From positions 1 through 7,515 of the forward strand of contig JAIENF010000632.1 of assembly GCA_019751575.1 (NCBI GenBank): DNA of 7,515 bases, written 5' to 3'. This stretch comes from Burkholderiales bacterium (lineage in GTDB: Bacteria; Pseudomonadota; Gammaproteobacteria; Burkholderiales; CAIKXV01). Each line of letters begins with the position of its first letter. The first letter of the stretch is position 1. Below are positions 6,006 to 7,515 of the stretch, one piece after another. The notes below the pieces were generated by a model. The model saw only the letters and a list, made by a program, of their open reading frames with translations, was not told the DNA's origin and did no database searches. A program made the position numbers and the translations under genes.

Positions 6006-7369
6006 AGGCGGCCAGGAAGGATTCGTCCGTCGCCGCGTCGCTGCCGTCCTTCTCGGCCGCGCTGCCCCGGTTCCGCAGCGGGCGCGACACGCCACGCGCC
6101 TTCCTCGAGCGCTGCATCGACACCCTCACCGCGCGCGAGCCGAAAGTGCGGGCGTTCAAGACGCTGGCGCTCGATGCCGCGCGGGCAGCGGCCGACGCAT
6201 CGACCGAGCGTTACCGCCGCGGCGAACCGCTGTCGCCGGTCGATGGCTGCCCGATCGGCATCAAGGACATCATGGACACCCGCGACATGCCGACGCAGAT
6301 GGGCAGTCCGGCGTTCGCGGGCTGGCAGCCATCGTACGACGCAGCCTGCGTGCAGGCGCTGCGCGACGGCGGCGCCATACTGCCCGGGAAGACGGTGACC
6401 ACCGCCTTCGCCTGCGGCATGTCGAACGAGACCACCAACCCGCTCGACGAGCAGCGCACGCCCGGCGGTTCGTCCAGCGGCTCCGCCGCCGCGGTCGGCG
6501 CCGGCATGCTGCCGGCGGCGCTCGGCACCCAGACCCAGGGATCGCTGCTGCGTCCGGCATCGTTCTGCGGCATCGTCGGCTTCAAGCCGACCTGGGGCAC
6601 GCTGTCGATGCAGGGCGTGCATCCGATCTCCGCGACCCACGACCACCTGGGCGTGCTCGCCTCCACGCTCGAGGATACCTGGCGCATCGCCTCCCACCTG
6701 GCCGTTGCGCAGGGGCATCCGGCCTGTCCACCGCTGCAGCGCGCTTCGCCGGGACTGCCGCGTGCCGTCGCACCGAAGCGGCTGCTCTGGCTGCGTACGG
6801 AAGCCTGGCCGCGGGAAGTGGACGCCGCCACGGCTTCGGCATTCGATGCACTGATGCAGCGGTTCGCGGCAGCGGGTGTCGACGTGCAGGACGCCTCCGG
6901 CAACGCCGCTGCCGCCGCGCTCGAGGCCTGCCTGACGCCGGCGTTCGCCGATCGCTGCCTGGGCATCACCGCCTACGAGATGCGCTGGCCCTACCGGCAG
7001 TATGTCGAGCGCCATGGCGCGCTGATCGAGAAGCGCGTGCATGACCGCATGGTGCAGGCGTTCTCGATGACGCCGGCCGACTATGCCGACCGTCTCGCCG
7101 GCCGGGCAGCGATGCAGCGCCGGGTCGCCGCACTGATGCGTGGCTTCGACGGCATCGTCACCCTGTCGGCCTCGGGCCCCGCGCCGCTGGGCCTGTCCGC
7201 GACCGGCAGCCGCAGCTTCCTCGTGTACGCGACCTTCCTGGGCCTGCCCGCGTTCAGCCTGCCGCTGATGCAGGTCGACGGACTGCCGGTCGGGCTTCAG
7301 TTCATCGGGCGCCACGGCCGGGACGGCGACCTGTGTGCGCGGGCGCGCTGGATGATGCAGTCGCGCTGA
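6002..7369 (+). CDS. Amidase-signature (AS) family hydrolase
   Basis: A 455-residue cytoplasmic serine hydrolase of the amidase-signature family, which cleaves C-N amide bonds to a carboxylate plus ammonia or an amine. Seen: the complete Ser-cisSer-Lys triad, with K88 in GIKD, S157 in GGSSSGS, and nucleophile S181 in QGSLLRPA. Intervals of 69 and 24 residues equal those I recall for malonamidase E2 (K62, S131, S155). The nucleophile loop reads GTQTQGS where many members have a DTGGS form. The downstream FCGIVGFKPTWG and the C-terminal GLPVGLQFIG are typical. No signal peptide or added C-terminal domain. It does not look like GatA, because GatB/GatC are absent and the nucleophile loop differs. 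Start overlaps the Bug stop by four bases (ATGA). The pairing suggests the amide substrate, or a derivative, is the receptor's ligand; that is inference. Could also act on aryl amides, carbamates or ureas. Confidence 0.95.
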   Translation: MKAARKDSSVAASLPSFSAALPRFRSGRDTPRAFLERCIDTLTAREPKVRAFKTLALDAARAAADASTERYRRGEPLSPVDGCPIGIKDIMDTRDMPTQMGSPAFAGWQPSYDAACVQALRDGGAILPGKTVTTAFACGMSNETTNPLDEQRTPGGSSSGSAAAVGAGMLPAALGTQTQGSLLRPASFCGIVGFKPTWGTLSMQGVHPISATHDHLGVLASTLEDTWRIASHLAVAQGHPACPPLQRASPGLPRAVAPKRLLWLRTEAWPREVDAATASAFDALMQRFAAAGVDVQDASGNAAAAALEACLTPAFADRCLGITAYEMRWPYRQYVERHGALIEKRVHDRMVQAFSMTPADYADRLAGRAAMQRRVAALMRGFDGIVTLSASGPAPLGLSATGSRSFLVYATFLGLPAFSLPLMQVDGLPVGLQFIGRHGRDGDLCARARWMMQSR

Positions 7370-7373
7370 GGCT

Positions 7374-7515
7374 TCATCCCGGGGCCGGCGCCTTCGCGCT
7401 GCCGCGACGGGCCCGGCCGAGGATCTCGTCGCGCACGTCGGTGATGTCCCGGGCGTGCGACGCGTGCGCCCCGTCGCAGGGATCCGGCAGCGGGCAGCGG
7501 GAGCTGCGCGGACAG
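7374..7515 (-). CDS. 3' end of an unidentified gene, possibly low-molecular-weight phosphatase/ArsC-like
   Basis: A minus-strand frame is open from the window edge to TGA at 7374-7376, giving about 46 C-terminal residues. Third codon positions are almost all G or C, as in the other genes here, which supports real coding. Seen: CPLPDPCDG followed about 15 residues later by VRDEILGRARRG and a loose Ala/Pro/Lys tail. A DP pair followed by a VRDEI-like helix resembles the C-terminus of low-molecular-weight tyrosine phosphatases and thioredoxin-type arsenate reductases, where the DP aspartate is the general acid. The catalytic CX5R loop would lie upstream, outside the window, so this is tentative. 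The gene converges on the amidase with only four bases between the stops. Confidence 0.5.
   Translation of the reverse strand, partial: CPRSSRCPLPDPCDGAHASHARDITDVRDEILGRARRGSAKAPAPG

Noticed and set aside
4962..6095. Upstream extension of the aldolase-like frame to a much longer protein
   Set aside because: The extension runs antisense through the second Bug gene and lacks family similarity; the ribosome-binding site before 4961 marks the true start.
5939..7315. 458-codon minus-strand open frame opposite the amidase
   Set aside because: Antisense shadow; the plus strand encodes a full amidase with its catalytic triad, while this frame shows no domain.
1..7515. CRISPR array, tRNA, rRNA, insertion sequence, toxin-antitoxin or phage genes
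   Set aside because: No spaced identical repeats, cloverleaf, transposase or integrase motif, or small paired ORFs of that type were seen on either strand.

Overview
The window is a GC-rich stretch of bacterial chromosome. The two tripartite-tricarboxylate (TTT) 'Bug' solute receptors, the strong G/C preference at third codon positions and the general gene content point to a betaproteobacterium of the Burkholderiales type. That assignment is an inference from gene families; there is no rRNA or other taxonomic marker. I see no tRNA, rRNA, CRISPR array, transposase, integrase or phage gene.

Layout, left to right. (1) 1-916, minus: a periplasmic Bug-family solute-binding protein, missing its last residues at the window edge. 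(2) 990-3401, minus: a two-TM membrane sensor with a periplasmic dCache-type domain, HAMP-like linker, GGDEF and EAL domains, all with intact catalytic motifs. (3) 3402-3611: a 210-base divergent intergenic region with paired CGGTACCG palindromes, a possible promoter and a strong 11-bp inverted repeat. (4) 3612-4124, plus: a small AhpD/carboxymuconolactone-decarboxylase-like protein with a CxxCxxxH active site. (5) 4133-4154: a hairpin between convergent genes. (6) 4158-4961, minus: a class II aldolase/adducin-family protein. (7) 4962-5012: a 51-base divergent spacer with a 7-bp inverted repeat. (8) 5013-6005, plus: a second Bug receptor. (9) 6002-7369, plus: an amidase-signature hydrolase overlapping the receptor by ATGA. 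(10) 7374-7515, minus: the 3' end of another gene, possibly a low-molecular-weight phosphatase/ArsC-like protein.

How they may work together: the Bug receptor and amidase are almost certainly co-transcribed and translationally coupled. With the divergent aldolase-like gene they look like a small accessory catabolic module: bind a small (often carboxylated) amide-bearing compound in the periplasm, hydrolyse an amide bond in the cytoplasm, and process a product. No TTT membrane subunits (TctA/TctB) are in view, so both receptors are orphans here. The c-di-GMP protein is a separate signalling gene; its stop lies 73 bases upstream of the first Bug gene on the same strand, so read-through is possible.

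Nothing here is clearly a new system. The most notable non-coding signal is the structured leader upstream of the AhpD-like gene. The most notable gene arrangement is the receptor-amidase pair with its divergent aldolase-like partner.
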